Shown here: positions 1 through 7,992 of the stretch, piece after piece
Position numbering within the stretch: position 1 is the first letter of the stretch
Layout: every line of letters starts with the position of its first letter
NCBI RefSeq assembly: GCF_022414535.1
Contig: NZ_JADWYM010000009.1
Span: 119,004-183,003, forward strand
DNA length: 64,000 nucleotides
Direction of reading: 5' to 3'
From: Streptomyces sp. MUM 2J
GTDB lineage: Bacteria; Actinomycetota; Actinomycetes; Streptomycetales; Streptomycetaceae
Made by a program: the position numbers and the translations under genes
Notes under the pieces: model-generated
Told to the model about the DNA's origin: nothing
The model's database searches: none
What the model saw: only the letters and a program-made list of their open reading frames with translations

Positions 1-9
1 GGGTCAGGG

Positions 10-14
10 CTCCT
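10..14 (-). promoter_or_regulatory. Ribosome binding site of a gene starting left of the window
   Basis: On the minus strand AGGAG lies 9 nt from the window edge, so a start codon probably follows just outside. Given the cysteine leader and the Mec protease to its right, the expected gene is the sulfur-carrier cysO/thiS type followed by cysM. That identity is inferred from the usual actinobacterial gene order, not seen. Confidence 0.4.
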
Positions 15-88
15 GTCGGAAGGATTGGTCGGGTCTGTGGGCGTGCAGCGGCGCGCGACGGCTCAGGGCCGTAGGGTGGCAGGAAGTG

Positions 89-184
89 TCAACAGATGGC
101 GCTGTTCAGCCGGCACAGGTCGACGTGCAGCCGCGCCACGAGCAGCATGCCCGGCGCATTTTCGCTCACGTCGTACAGAACCAT
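89..184 (-). CDS. Cysteine-responsive leader peptide (31 aa)
   Basis: A 31-codon reading frame starts at ATG 184 and ends TGC TGA, giving a peptide that closes with LHVDLCRLNSAIC. The pattern L-x-x-R-x-HVDL-x-R-x-x-S-A-x-C with a terminal cysteine codon matches the short leader peptides that precede sulfur-assimilation operons in Streptomyces and relatives. Such leaders are thought to let ribosome stalling at cysteine codons report cysteine starvation to the downstream operon. There are two Cys codons, one near the end and one terminal. It sits between the Mec-type protease gene (starts 761, ends 339) and a gene whose RBS is at the left edge, predicted to be cysO-cysM. No classical terminator/antiterminator is visible in the 88 nt that remain, so the mechanism may be translational coupling. 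No strong RBS is visible. The motif is seen; regulation is inferred from the family. Confidence 0.7.
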   Translation of the reverse strand: MVLYDVSENAPGMLLVARLHVDLCRLNSAIC

Positions 185-338
185 GGGTTCATCGTATCGA
201 TTCCCGGTCCGGCTCCCGGAGTGTGATCCCATATCCCGGACGACAGCCGCCCGGAATGTGAGATCGCCTGATAGGGGTGCGATCGGGGGGACATCGGGCG
301 GCCAGGGTGCCGGACGGGATCCCGGCCCGCGGCGCCGT

Positions 339-761
339 TCAGTACGACTCCACCACCGCGACCTCCTCCTCCTCGACCGCCCCGGCCGCGATCCGGAAGG
401 AGCGGAACTGGAACTCGCCGAGTCCGTCGGTGTCGGCGGTGGACACCAGCACGTAGTGGGCGCCGGGTTCGTTGGCGTAGGAGATGTCCGTACGGGAGGG
501 GTGGGCCTCGGTCGCGGTGTGGGAGTGGTAGATCACCACCGGCTCCTCGTCGCGGTCGTCCATCTCGCGGTACAGCCTGAGCAGGTCGCCCGAGTCGAAC
601 TCGTAGAAGGTGGGCGACATGGCCGCGTTCAGCATGGGGATGAAACGCTCGGGGCGGTCCGAGCCCGCCGGGCCCGCGACGACGCCGCACGCCTCGTCGG
701 GGTGGTCCTTGCGGGCGTGGGCGACGATCTGGTCGTAGAGGGCCTGGGTGATGGTCAGCAT
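339..761 (-). CDS. mec: JAMM/Mov34 metalloprotease, Mec type (CysO-cysteine peptidase)
   Basis: This 140-residue protein is almost entirely one MPN/JAMM domain. Glu23 (DEACG) and the zinc motif His79-Ser-His81-x7-Ser89-x2-Asp92 are all present, so it should be an active zinc isopeptidase. In mycobacteria the homologue Mec+ frees cysteine from the C-terminus of the sulfur-carrier protein CysO after CysM has built it there; the three genes are adjacent. Here the leader peptide with a terminal Cys codon follows at 184-89, and an RBS at the left edge announces another gene, consistent with cysO-cysM lying outside. The start ATG 761 is chosen because the domain begins directly there (MLTITQALYDQI). 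A strong hairpin at 782-818 lies 20 bp upstream. Family assignment is sure; the precise substrate is inferred from homology and position. Confidence 0.85.
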   Translation of the reverse strand: MLTITQALYDQIVAHARKDHPDEACGVVAGPAGSDRPERFIPMLNAAMSPTFYEFDSGDLLRLYREMDDRDEEPVVIYHSHTATEAHPSRTDISYANEPGAHYVLVSTADTDGLGEFQFRSFRIAAGAVEEEEVAVVESY

Positions 762-781
762 GTCCGTCAGGATAAGCAGAA

Positions 782-818
782 GGGCCGTTCCGTACCGAGG
801 AGTGGTACGGAACGGCCC
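782..818 (-). terminator. Perfect 15-bp hairpin between permease and mec
   Basis: GGGCCGTTCCGTACC (782-796) and its exact reverse complement (804-818) flank a 7-nt loop. It lies 77 bp past the permease stop and 20 bp before the mec start. The usual reading is a terminator of the permease transcript, but the short distance to mec means it could also be a 5' leader structure or operator of mec. No long T-tract follows. Confidence 0.6.
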
Positions 819-895
819 ATATGCCGGACACCCCGAGCGGCAGCCGGAGAGGAGGCCACGAGTACCCCCTCCGGCCGGGCGCCCTTCGGGGGTGG

Positions 896-2323
896 TCAGC
901 CGACCTTCTCCAGCACGGGCTCCTCGGCGCGCCGGGTGATCCGCGGGTTGCGGGCCTTCAGCACGGACCAGCCGACGCCGAGGGCGATCGCCCAGACGGC
1001 CATGACGTACAGGCAGGTGCGCGCGTCGCGGTCGTAGGCGATCAGGCAGGTGACGAAGAGCAGGAACACGATGGCGATCCAGCTGCACACCGCGCCGCCC
1101 GGCGCCGGGAAGGAGGAGGCGGGCAGCCGGCCTGCCCTGACCGCGCGGCGGTACAGGACGTGGCTGACGAGGATCATCAGCCACGTCCAGATGCCGGCCG
1201 CGGTGGCGACGGAGGTGACGTAGCCGAAGGCCTTCTCCGGGACGACGTAGTTGAGGAGCACGCCGATGCCCATGAAGGCGACCGAGACGGTGATGCCGAG
1301 CGCGGGGGTCTTGGTGGCGGACAGCCTGCGGAAGGCCGCGGGCGCCTCTCCGTTGTCGGCGAGGGTGCGCAACATGCGGCCGGTGGAGTACATGCCCGAG
1401 TTGCAGGAGGACAGGGCCGCGGTGAGCACGACGAAGTTGACGACGCCCGCCCCGGCCGGGATGCCGATCCTGGCGAAGGCGGCGACGAAGGGGCTCACAC
1501 CGGGTGCGAACTCGGTCCACTTCACCACGCACAGGATCACGGTGAGGGCGCCGACGTAGAACAGGGCGATGCGCCACGGAAGGGTGTTGATGGCCTTGGG
1601 GAGGGTCTTCTCGGGGTGCTCGGACTCACCGGCGGTGACGCCGACCAGCTCGACGGCGAGGTAGGCGAACATCACGCCCTGAAGGGTCATCAGGGAGGAG
1701 CCGACACCCTTGGGGAAGAAGCCGTCGAAGGCCCAGAGGTTGGAGACCGCGGCGGTGTCGCCCGCGGAGGAGAAGCCGAAGGTGAGCACTCCGAGGCCGA
1801 TGACGATCATGCCGAGCAGTGCGGTGACCTTGACCATCGAGAACCAGAACTCCAGCTCGCCGAAGAGCTTCACGGAGATCAGGTTGGCCCCGAAGAGGAT
1901 CACCAGGAAGACGAGGGCGGTCACCCATTGCGGGACCGCCGGGAACCAGTAGTTGACGTAGATCGCGGTGGCCGTGAGTTCGGCCATGCCGGTGACGACC
2001 CACATCAGCCAGTACGTCCAGCCGGTGAAGTAGCCGAAGAACGGGCCGAGGAACTCGCGGGAGTACTCGGCGAAGGAGCCCGAGACGGGACGGTAGAGCA
2101 GGAGCTCGCCGAGCGCCCGCATGATGAAGAAGATGATCACGCCGGCGAGGGCGTACATGAGGATGAGGCTGGGTCCGGCCTTGGCGATGTTCGCGCCGGC
2201 GCCCAGGAAGAGGCCGACGCCGATCGCGCCGCCGATCGCGATCATCTGGACCTGGCGGCTGCCGAGCCCGCGCTCGTAGCCCTCCTCGGGGGTGGCCCCC
2301 TGGTCGACCTGCTGTGAGGTCAT
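896..2323 (-). CDS. Amino-acid permease, APC superfamily (AnsP/CycA-like)
   Basis: A 475-residue polytopic membrane protein with about 12 hydrophobic segments. The N-terminal signature GGAIGVGLFLGAG in the first segment and the stretch RPVSGSFAEYSREFLGPFFGY are typical of the amino-acid transporter (AAT) branch of the APC family, close to L-asparagine and D-serine/D-alanine/glycine permeases. It should import an amino acid by proton symport at the plasma membrane; the substrate cannot be fixed from sequence. The start ATG 2323 (MTSQQVDQG) is preceded by GAGAAAGG. Frames open further upstream but lack coding character. The 44-bp element at 2608-2651 lies about 285 bp upstream, and a near copy stands before the neighbouring alanine symporter, which hints at common control. 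The gene ends in front of the hairpin at 782-818. Confidence 0.9.
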   Translation of the reverse strand: MTSQQVDQGATPEEGYERGLGSRQVQMIAIGGAIGVGLFLGAGANIAKAGPSLILMYALAGVIIFFIMRALGELLLYRPVSGSFAEYSREFLGPFFGYFTGWTYWLMWVVTGMAELTATAIYVNYWFPAVPQWVTALVFLVILFGANLISVKLFGELEFWFSMVKVTALLGMIVIGLGVLTFGFSSAGDTAAVSNLWAFDGFFPKGVGSSLMTLQGVMFAYLAVELVGVTAGESEHPEKTLPKAINTLPWRIALFYVGALTVILCVVKWTEFAPGVSPFVAAFARIGIPAGAGVVNFVVLTAALSSCNSGMYSTGRMLRTLADNGEAPAAFRRLSATKTPALGITVSVAFMGIGVLLNYVVPEKAFGYVTSVATAAGIWTWLMILVSHVLYRRAVRAGRLPASSFPAPGGAVCSWIAIVFLLFVTCLIAYDRDARTCLYVMAVWAIALGVGWSVLKARNPRITRRAEEPVLEKVG

Positions 2324-2607
2324 GCTGGTGGTGCGCCTTTCTCCATACCGGCCCCGGCCTGTGGTCGGCCCCGGACCGGTTTCCGTTCCCCCCGGACTGA
2401 TGGAGCTGGGCGAGCCGTGCGGGCTCGCCCGTGCCTGGCCGGCGGTCACCGGCTCGGTGGCGCACCCGCCGGACATATGGGTGGTGCGCGGCGGGCGATC
2501 GTGAAGATCTATCACGGCGGCGAGCGGGATCACGGGGCCGCCGTGTGATCCATTGCACGGGAGAACCGGACAAAGGGAGGGTGGAACAGGCGCATCCGAC
2601 AGCCCGG

Positions 2608-2651
2608 GTAACGTGATCGTTATCCGGATTTGAGTGTCCTTTGAGCGAACA
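2608..2651 (-). repeat. Repeated upstream element, copy A (44 bp)
   Basis: This stretch matches 4600-4643 at 39 of 44 positions in the same orientation, with a 20-bp identical core (minus strand CTCAAATCCGGATAACGATC). Copy A lies between the symporter terminator and the start of the amino-acid permease, about 285 bp upstream of that start. I do not recognise it as a known operator. Confidence 0.75.
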
Positions 2652-2684
2652 GGGGGCCGGGGCGGGCCGGTCGCCGACGGACCG

Positions 2685-2723
2685 CGGGCCCGCCCGCACC
2701 GGTGATCGGTGCGGGCGGGCCCG
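2685..2723 (-). terminator. Terminator of the alanine symporter gene
   Basis: A perfect 17-bp stem (2685-2701 with 2707-2723) closes a 5-nt GTGAT loop, 25 bp past the symporter stop codon. It is one of the strongest hairpins in the window. Confidence 0.85.
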
Positions 2724-2747
2724 GGGGGTGCGGGGCGGTCGAAAGGC

Positions 2748-4280
2748 TCAGCGGACGCCGACGGTCTCCGGCTCCTCCTCGACGTCCTCGACGGTGCGCG
2801 TCGCCTTGCGGCGGGCGAAGTCCAGGAAGGAGTTGAGCTCGCGCCGGACCAGCGGGGCCAGCAGGTACAGGCCCACGATGTTGATGACGGCGAGCACGAA
2901 GAGCACGGCGTCGGCGAGGTCGATCAGCGTCTGCAGGGTCAGCAGGGAGCCGGCCACCGCGAACAGGGTGTAGAGGGCCTTGTAGGCGACCTCGCTGACG
3001 CGGCTGCGCCCGAACAGGTGCGTCCAGGCCTTGAGGCCGTAGTAGCCCCAGGTCAGCACGGTCGAGACGGCGAAGAGCAGCACCGCGACGGTCAGTACGT
3101 ACGGGAACCAGGGCAGGACGGTCCCGAAGGCGTCGGAGGTGATGGTGACACCGCCGACGGACTCGCCCCTGCGGGCGGCGGCCCAGCTGGCCGGGTTGGC
3201 GATGACGATGGTCAGCGCGGTCATGGTGCAGATGACGACCGTGTCGATGAACGGCTCCAGCAGGGCCACCAGGCCCTCGCTGGCAGGGTGCTTGGTCTTC
3301 ACCGCGGAGTGGGCGATCGGCGCGGAGCCGAGGCCGGCCTCGTTGGAGAAGGCGGCCCGCTTGAAGCCGATGATCAGGGCGCCGACGATGCCGCCGGCGA
3401 CGCCCTCGGGGTGGAAGGCTCCGTCGACGATGGTGGCGAACGCGGCGGGCAGCTCGGTGACGTTGACGCCGATCACCAGGAGGCAGGCGGCGATGTAGAT
3501 GATCGCCATGGCGGGGACCAGGCGGCTGGTGACCGAGGCGATGGAGCGGATGCCGCCGAGCAGCACGATGCCCACCAGGGCGGCGATCAGGAGGCCGAAG
3601 AAGAGCGCGCCGGCCGAGGAGCCGAGGGCGCCGTTCTCGCCGCCGGCCACGGAGACGAGCTGGGTGTAGCTCTGGTTGACCTGGAAGAGGTTGCCGCCGA
3701 AGAGGCCGAAGAAGAGGACCATCACGGAGGCGAGGACCGCCAGGACCTTGCCCAGCTTGGCGCCGCCGCTGCCGAAGCGCTCGGCGAGACCCTTGGGCAG
3801 GTAGTGCATCGGGCCGCCGGAGACGGTGCCGTCGGGGTGCACCTCGCGGTACTTCACACCGAGTGTGACCTCGACGAACTTGGTGGCCATGCCGAGCAGG
3901 CCGCACAGGATCATCCAGAAGGTGGCGCCGGGCCCGCCGATGGAGACGGCGACGGCGACACCGGCGATGTTGCCGAGGCCGACGGTGCCGGAGACGGCGG
4001 CGGTCAGGGCCTGGAAGTGGTTGACCTCGCCCTCGGAGCCCTTCTCGTCGTACTTGCCGCGGACGACGTCCAGGGCCACCTTGAACCTGCGCACCTGCAC
4101 GAAGCCGAACCAGGTGGTGAACACCAGGCCGGCGACGACGAGCCAGGCCACGATGAGCGGCAGCTCCGTTCCACCGACGGGGACGGAGTAGAAGACGATC
4201 TCGCCGAGTTTCCTGGCGATGGGTTCGAAGAATCCGCTGACGGCGTCGTCAATGGACGTGGTGACGGAGTCGAGTGACAT
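2748..4280 (-). CDS. Sodium:alanine symporter, AGCS family
   Basis: A 510-residue integral membrane protein with about 10-11 hydrophobic segments. The blocks GTVGLGNIAGVAVAVSIGGPG and VSGGPMHYLPKGL are hallmarks of the alanine-or-glycine:cation symporter family (AgcS/DagA). It should couple uptake of alanine or glycine to sodium at the plasma membrane. The start ATG 4280 (MSLDSVTTSIDDAV) gives the normal family N-terminus; the RBS is weak. The C-terminus ends in an acidic tail (VEDVEEEPETVGV). Copy B of the 44-bp element (4600-4643) and a terminator (4572-4599) are found 290-360 bp upstream, so the leader is long. It is followed by a strong terminator (2685-2723), making it monocistronic. Confidence 0.92.
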   Translation of the reverse strand: MSLDSVTTSIDDAVSGFFEPIARKLGEIVFYSVPVGGTELPLIVAWLVVAGLVFTTWFGFVQVRRFKVALDVVRGKYDEKGSEGEVNHFQALTAAVSGTVGLGNIAGVAVAVSIGGPGATFWMILCGLLGMATKFVEVTLGVKYREVHPDGTVSGGPMHYLPKGLAERFGSGGAKLGKVLAVLASVMVLFFGLFGGNLFQVNQSYTQLVSVAGGENGALGSSAGALFFGLLIAALVGIVLLGGIRSIASVTSRLVPAMAIIYIAACLLVIGVNVTELPAAFATIVDGAFHPEGVAGGIVGALIIGFKRAAFSNEAGLGSAPIAHSAVKTKHPASEGLVALLEPFIDTVVICTMTALTIVIANPASWAAARRGESVGGVTITSDAFGTVLPWFPYVLTVAVLLFAVSTVLTWGYYGLKAWTHLFGRSRVSEVAYKALYTLFAVAGSLLTLQTLIDLADAVLFVLAVINIVGLYLLAPLVRRELNSFLDFARRKATRTVEDVEEEPETVGVR

Positions 4281-4571
4281 CGAGCTACATCGGTGGCGCG
4301 GGGACGTGCATGCAGGGCGCAGCAGTACGGAGTGCGGGATGAGCGAACGCCGTCGTCCGTTCGGCGACAGGGACGGGGAGCAGCGGCGCGCGGCCCGTGG
4401 ACGCGGGCGGCGAATCGCTTCCCCGGTGGTTCTGTCGTTCTGACGTGCTGATCGGTGCGCACCGGCGGTGGCCGGCCTCGGCTGTGCGGCGGCTGAGGGT
4501 GGGCCGCACGCAGGTTGCCAGTTCTTACCACGCTGTTTACGAAGCCTTGGGTGAGTGACCTCACACGAAAA

Positions 4572-4599
4572 CGCCCCCGGGGACGAAACCCCAGGGGCG
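4572..4599 (-). terminator. Terminator after the clpS-DUF2017 operon
   Basis: An 11-bp stem with one mismatch (4572-4582 with 4589-4599) and a 6-nt loop is followed on the minus strand by TTTTCGTG, an intrinsic-terminator layout. It lies about 70 bp past the DUF2017 stop. Copy B of the repeated element lies between stop and hairpin, so it could also act as an attenuator in a leader of the symporter gene. Confidence 0.75.
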
Positions 4600-4643
4600 G
4601 TGACGGGATCGTTATCCGGATTTGAGCGTCCGCTGAGCGAACA
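4600..4643 (-). repeat. Repeated upstream element, copy B (44 bp)
   Basis: Near copy (39/44) of 2608-2651 in the same orientation. It lies about 320 bp upstream of the alanine symporter start and is directly followed on the minus strand by the hairpin at 4572-4599. Both copies precede amino-acid transporter genes. Confidence 0.75.
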
Positions 4644-4669
4644 CGAAAGGCTCTTCCGGTGGCTGCGCG

Positions 4670-5275
4670 TCAGGCCAGGAGGGTGGAGACCAGCGTCTCC
4701 TGGAGCCCGCCGAGCCACAGATAGGCCATCACCATCGGCTTGCGGGGGTCCTCGTCGGGCAGCCGGTAGAGCAGGTCGCCGTCGTCCTCGTCGCCGATCT
4801 CCAGGCGGGAGCCGATCGCCAGGCGCAGGTCGTTGAGCGCGCCCAGCCACTGCCGGGACTCCTCGGCGGAGAGCTTGAGGACCGCTCCCCCGTCGCCCGC
4901 CGACGTCAGCGCGTCCAGCGAGCGGATCATCGCCAGCGCGTCCTCCCGCTTGCGGGCCCGCAGGTCGTTCTCGGTGTAGCGGCGGAACTCCGCGGAGCTG
5001 GCCCTGCACTCCTCGGCCTCCTGCGGCGAGGCGGGCTCCTTGCCGGGATCGCCGTAGGCGTCGGGGAAGAGGCGCCTGAGGACCGGGTCGGACGGGGGCT
5101 CGCTCGGGCCCTCGGCGAACAGCTCGGCGAGCGGGTCGTCCGGGGCGTCCTCGGCGGGGCCGGGGCCGATCAGCTCCAGCAGCTGCACGGCGAGTGAGCG
5201 GATGATGGAGATCTCGACGTCGTCGAGGGCGACGGCCGCGCCGCCGCCGGGGAGCGGTTCGAATTGTCCGGGCAT
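4670..5275 (-). CDS. DUF2017 family protein
   Basis: A 201-residue soluble acidic protein of the DUF2017 family. No catalytic motif is apparent; the family is almost always encoded directly after clpS in Actinobacteria, and here only 35 bp separate it from clpS, so the two are co-transcribed. A link to ClpS-dependent N-degron delivery to ClpAP/ClpCP is suggested by this constant pairing but is not established. The start ATG 5275 (MPGQFEPLPGGG) begins the conserved N-terminus and has GAAAAGACC upstream. The gene is followed by the terminator at 4572-4599. Function unknown. Confidence 0.85.
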   Translation of the reverse strand: MPGQFEPLPGGGAAVALDDVEISIIRSLAVQLLELIGPGPAEDAPDDPLAELFAEGPSEPPSDPVLRRLFPDAYGDPGKEPASPQEAEECRASSAEFRRYTENDLRARKREDALAMIRSLDALTSAGDGGAVLKLSAEESRQWLGALNDLRLAIGSRLEIGDEDDGDLLYRLPDEDPRKPMVMAYLWLGGLQETLVSTLLA

Positions 5276-5310
5276 GAGGTCTTTTCGCTGGTGGGCGGTG
5301 TGCGGACGGC

Positions 5311-5628
5311 TTACTTGCGGTCCTGCTGGAGGGTGGCCCACAGACCGTAGCCGTGCATGGCCTGCACGTCGCGCTCCATCTCCTCGCGCGTGCCGCTGGA
5401 GACGACCGCCCGGCCCTTGTGGTGGACGTCGAGCATGAGCTTGGTGGCCTTGTCCTTGGAGTAGCCGAAGTACGACTGGAAGACGTACGTCACATAGCTC
5501 ATGAGGTTGACGGGGTCGTTGTGGACGATCGTCACCCAGGGCACGTCGGGCTCGGGTACGGCGAAGACCTCCTCCGCCGGCTCGGTCTTCTCGATCTCGA
5601 TGGGTGCGGCAGCCGTCACAGTGCCCAT
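5311..5628 (-). CDS. clpS: ATP-dependent Clp protease adaptor ClpS
   Basis: A 105-residue protein with the full ClpS core: [19 protein letters not shown], then [19 protein letters not shown] and the terminal GLWATL block. ClpS binds the N-domain of the Clp ATPase and delivers proteins with destabilising N-terminal residues. The HNDP motif that contacts the N-degron is intact. The variable 30-residue leader before the core is normal. Start ATG 5628 is preferred, though an in-frame GTG about 12 codons upstream is possible. It is the first gene of a two-gene operon with DUF2017 and is divergent from pncB, 57 bp away. Confidence 0.92.
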   Translation of the reverse strand: MGTVTAAAPIEIEKTEPAEEVFAVPEPDVPWVTIVHNDPVNLMSYVTYVFQSYFGYSKDKATKLMLDVHHKGRAVVSSGTREEMERDVQAMHGYGLWATLQQDRK

Positions 5629-5671
5629 GCTGCCACGCACCCCGGAAATCGTCACACTGACGAAATGGGAG

Positions 5672-5677
5672 TAGCAT
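5672..5677 (+). promoter_or_regulatory. Candidate -10 box of pncB (possible leaderless transcript)
   Basis: TAGCAT matches the TAGNNT -10 consensus of Streptomyces HrdB promoters and stands 8 nt before the pncB ATG at 5686. Transcription would then start at or next to the A of the ATG, giving a leaderless mRNA. The -35 region about 17 bp upstream (TCGTCA) is only a partial match. Confidence 0.4.
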
Positions 5678-5685
5678 CTGTCGTC

Positions 5686-7092
5686 ATGAACACTGCGGAC
5701 CCTGGGCTGCCGGAGGAAGAAGGGCGCGAAGCGCCCCCGCGGAAGGGCGGTGGGGGGAGACGGGTGGGCGTTCCCTCGACGGCGCTCTTCACCGACCACT
5801 ACGAGCTGACGATGCTCCAGGCCGCCCTGAAGGGCGGAACGGCCCAACGGCGCAGCGTCTTCGAGGTCTTCACCCGGCGGCTGCCCGAGGGACGGCGCTA
5901 CGGCGTCGTGGCGGGCACCGGACGCGTCCTGGACGCGGTGGAGAACTTCCGCTTCGACGCGGATCTCCTCGGCTTCCTGCGCGAGCGGAGGATCGTCGAC
6001 GAGGAGACCCTCCAATGGCTGGCCGGATACCGCTTCTCGGGTGACGTCTGGGGCTACCCGGAGGGCGAGGTGTACTTCCCCGGCTCGCCGATCCTGCGGG
6101 TGGAGGGCTCCTTCGCCGAGTGCGTGCTCCTGGAGACGGTGATCCTGTCGATCCTCAACCACGACTCGGCGATCGCCGCGGCCGCCTCCCGCATGGCGTC
6201 CGCCGCCGGCGACCGCCCCCTGGTCGAGATGGGCGCCCGGCGCACCCACGAGCTGGCCGCCGTGGCCGCCGCGCGCGCCGCGTACGTGGGCGGCTTCACC
6301 TCCACCTCCGACCTGGCGGCGGGGTTCCGCTACGGCATCCCCACCGTCGGCACCTCCGCCCACGCCTTCACCCTGCTGCACGACCGGGAGCGGGACGCCT
6401 TCCGGGCCCAGGTCGACTCCATGGGCCGGGGCACGACGCTGCTGGTGGACACCTACGACGTCGCCGAGGCCGTCCGTACGGCGGTGCAGGTGGCCGGACC
6501 CGGGCTGGGCGCCGTCCGCATCGACTCCGGCGACCTGCTGCTGGTCGCGCACCGGGTGCGGCAGCAGCTGGACGAGCTGGGCGCCCGCCACACGAAGATC
6601 ATCGTGACCTCCGACCTGGACGAGTACGCCATCGCCTCGCTGGCGGCGGCGCCCGTGGACGCCTACGGCGTCGGCACCCAGCTCGTGACCGGCTCCGGGC
6701 ACCCCACCTGCTCGATGGTCTACAAGCTGGTCGCCCGCGCCGAGTCCGCCGACCCGGCGGCGCCGCTGGTGCCGGTGGCGAAGAGGTCGTCCGGCGGCAA
6801 GACCTCCGCCGGTGGGCGCAAGTGGGCCGCACGGCGGCTGGACGGGGACGGGGTCGCCGAGGCCGAGGTCGTGGGCACCGGGGCGGTGCCCGGCGAGCTG
6901 GCCGGCAACCAGCTCCTGGTCGAGCTGGTCAAGGGCGGAGAGCCCCTGGACACCGCCCGCGAGCCGCTGGACACCGCCCGCGACCGGCACACGGCGGCCC
7001 GCGCCGGCCTGCCCCTGTCGGCGACCCAGCTGTCCCGCGGGGAACCCGTCCTCCCGACGGAATACGTCCACGGGCACTCGGGTAGCCACTGA
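5686..7092 (+). CDS. pncB: Nicotinate phosphoribosyltransferase
   Basis: A 468-residue enzyme of NAD salvage: nicotinate + PRPP + ATP to nicotinate mononucleotide. The N-terminal block [16 protein letters not shown], the central [12 protein letters not shown] with [10 protein letters not shown], the GTSAHAF motif and [11 protein letters not shown] are all characteristic. Start ATG 5686 ([12 protein letters not shown]) is preferred to an in-frame ATG at 5665 because the -10-like TAGCAT at 5672 would put transcription start at 5686. A short tandem duplication of EPLDTAR occurs near the C-terminus (about residues 422-435). It is divergent from clpS and lies 209 bp before pncA on the same strand, so the two steps nicotinamide to nicotinate to NaMN are encoded together. 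Confidence 0.95.
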   Translation: MNTADPGLPEEEGREAPPRKGGGGRRVGVPSTALFTDHYELTMLQAALKGGTAQRRSVFEVFTRRLPEGRRYGVVAGTGRVLDAVENFRFDADLLGFLRERRIVDEETLQWLAGYRFSGDVWGYPEGEVYFPGSPILRVEGSFAECVLLETVILSILNHDSAIAAAASRMASAAGDRPLVEMGARRTHELAAVAAARAAYVGGFTSTSDLAAGFRYGIPTVGTSAHAFTLLHDRERDAFRAQVDSMGRGTTLLVDTYDVAEAVRTAVQVAGPGLGAVRIDSGDLLLVAHRVRQQLDELGARHTKIIVTSDLDEYAIASLAAAPVDAYGVGTQLVTGSGHPTCSMVYKLVARAESADPAAPLVPVAKRSSGGKTSAGGRKWAARRLDGDGVAEAEVVGTGAVPGELAGNQLLVELVKGGEPLDTAREPLDTARDRHTAARAGLPLSATQLSRGEPVLPTEYVHGHSGSH

Positions 7093-7118
7093 GCGGCCGG
7101 CCTGTCGGGGCCCGCCGA

Positions 7119-7141
7119 CCGCCCGCGGGGCGCGCGGGCGG
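7119..7141 (+). terminator. Possible terminator after pncB
   Basis: A 9-bp GC-only stem (7119-7127 with 7133-7141) with a 5-nt loop starts 26 bp after the pncB stop. There is no T-tract. It may separate pncB and pncA transcripts. Confidence 0.4.
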
Positions 7142-7301
7142 GAGGGCGACGACAGGTCCGAAGGGGCGGGCAGGGGCACGCGCCCCCTTTCACGCCCCCT
7201 GATGCCCCCTCCCGAACCGCCCCGGGAGTCAATAGGCTCGGAAGTTCACCGGCCGGGCCCCTTCACCGTCACGCCGACCCCATAGCCGAAGGACACCCAC
7301 C

Positions 7302-7889
7302 ATGCGCCGCGCCTTGATCGTCGTAGACGTGCAGAACGACTTCTGCGAGGGGGGCAGCCTCGCGGTGGCCGGCGGCGCCGACGTCGCCGCCGCGATCACC
7401 GAGCTGATCGGGCAGGCGACCCCCGCGTACCGGCATGTCGTGGCCACCCGCGACCACCACATCGCACCGGGCGGCCACTTCGCCGACAACCCCGACCACG
7501 TCCGCTCCTGGCCCGCCCACTGCGTGGCGGGCACCGAGGGGGTGGGCTTCCACCCGAACTTCGCGCCCGCCGTCGCCTCCGGCGCCATCGACGCCGTCTT
7601 CGACAAGGGCGCCTACGAGGCGGCCTACAGCGGCTTCGAAGGCGCCGACGAGAACGACGTCCGGCTCGCCGACTGGCTCAAGGAACGCGGGATCGACGAG
7701 GTGGACGTGGTGGGCATCGCCACGGACCACTGCGTGCGGGCCACCGCGCTCGACGCCGTGAAGGAGGGCTTCCGCACCCACGTCCTGCTGGACCTCACCG
7801 CCGGTGTGGCCCAGGAGACCACCGAGGCGGCGCTGGAGGAGATGCGCCAGGCCGGCGTGGACCTCTCGGGCAAGCCCGTCCTCCATTGA
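7302..7889 (+). CDS. pncA: Nicotinamidase
   Basis: A 195-residue isochorismatase-fold amidohydrolase that converts nicotinamide to nicotinate and ammonia, feeding PncB next door. The catalytic triad is visible as Asp9 (VVDVQNDF), Lys102 (FDKGAYEAAYSGFEG) and Cys144 (GIATDHCVRATAL). Metal ligands Asp51, His53, His59 and His73 fit the pattern known from mycobacterial PncA. Start ATG 7302 follows GAAGGACAC. Length is normal for the family. Confidence in function is high because all active-site residues and the genomic partner are present. Confidence 0.95.
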   Translation: MRRALIVVDVQNDFCEGGSLAVAGGADVAAAITELIGQATPAYRHVVATRDHHIAPGGHFADNPDHVRSWPAHCVAGTEGVGFHPNFAPAVASGAIDAVFDKGAYEAAYSGFEGADENDVRLADWLKERGIDEVDVVGIATDHCVRATALDAVKEGFRTHVLLDLTAGVAQETTEAALEEMRQAGVDLSGKPVLH

Positions 7890-7992
7890 CCTGCTCCTCG
7901 GCCTGAAGGACTCCCGGCAGCCGGCCGCCGGGCCGCTGGTTGCGCGTGGCGCGTGGCGCGTGCGGGACACGGGCGGCGGGACACGGGCCGCC

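Noticed and set aside
896..2317. Large plus-strand frame opposite the amino-acid permease, and similar antisense frames elsewhere
   Set aside because: High GC content creates long open antisense frames; their products are rich in Arg, Gly, Asp and His without domains.
2608..2651. GlnR box within the repeated element (ATAAC-N6-GT(T/C)AC)
   Set aside because: Only the central half-sites are roughly matched; outer GTNAC and GAAAC sites are missing in both copies.
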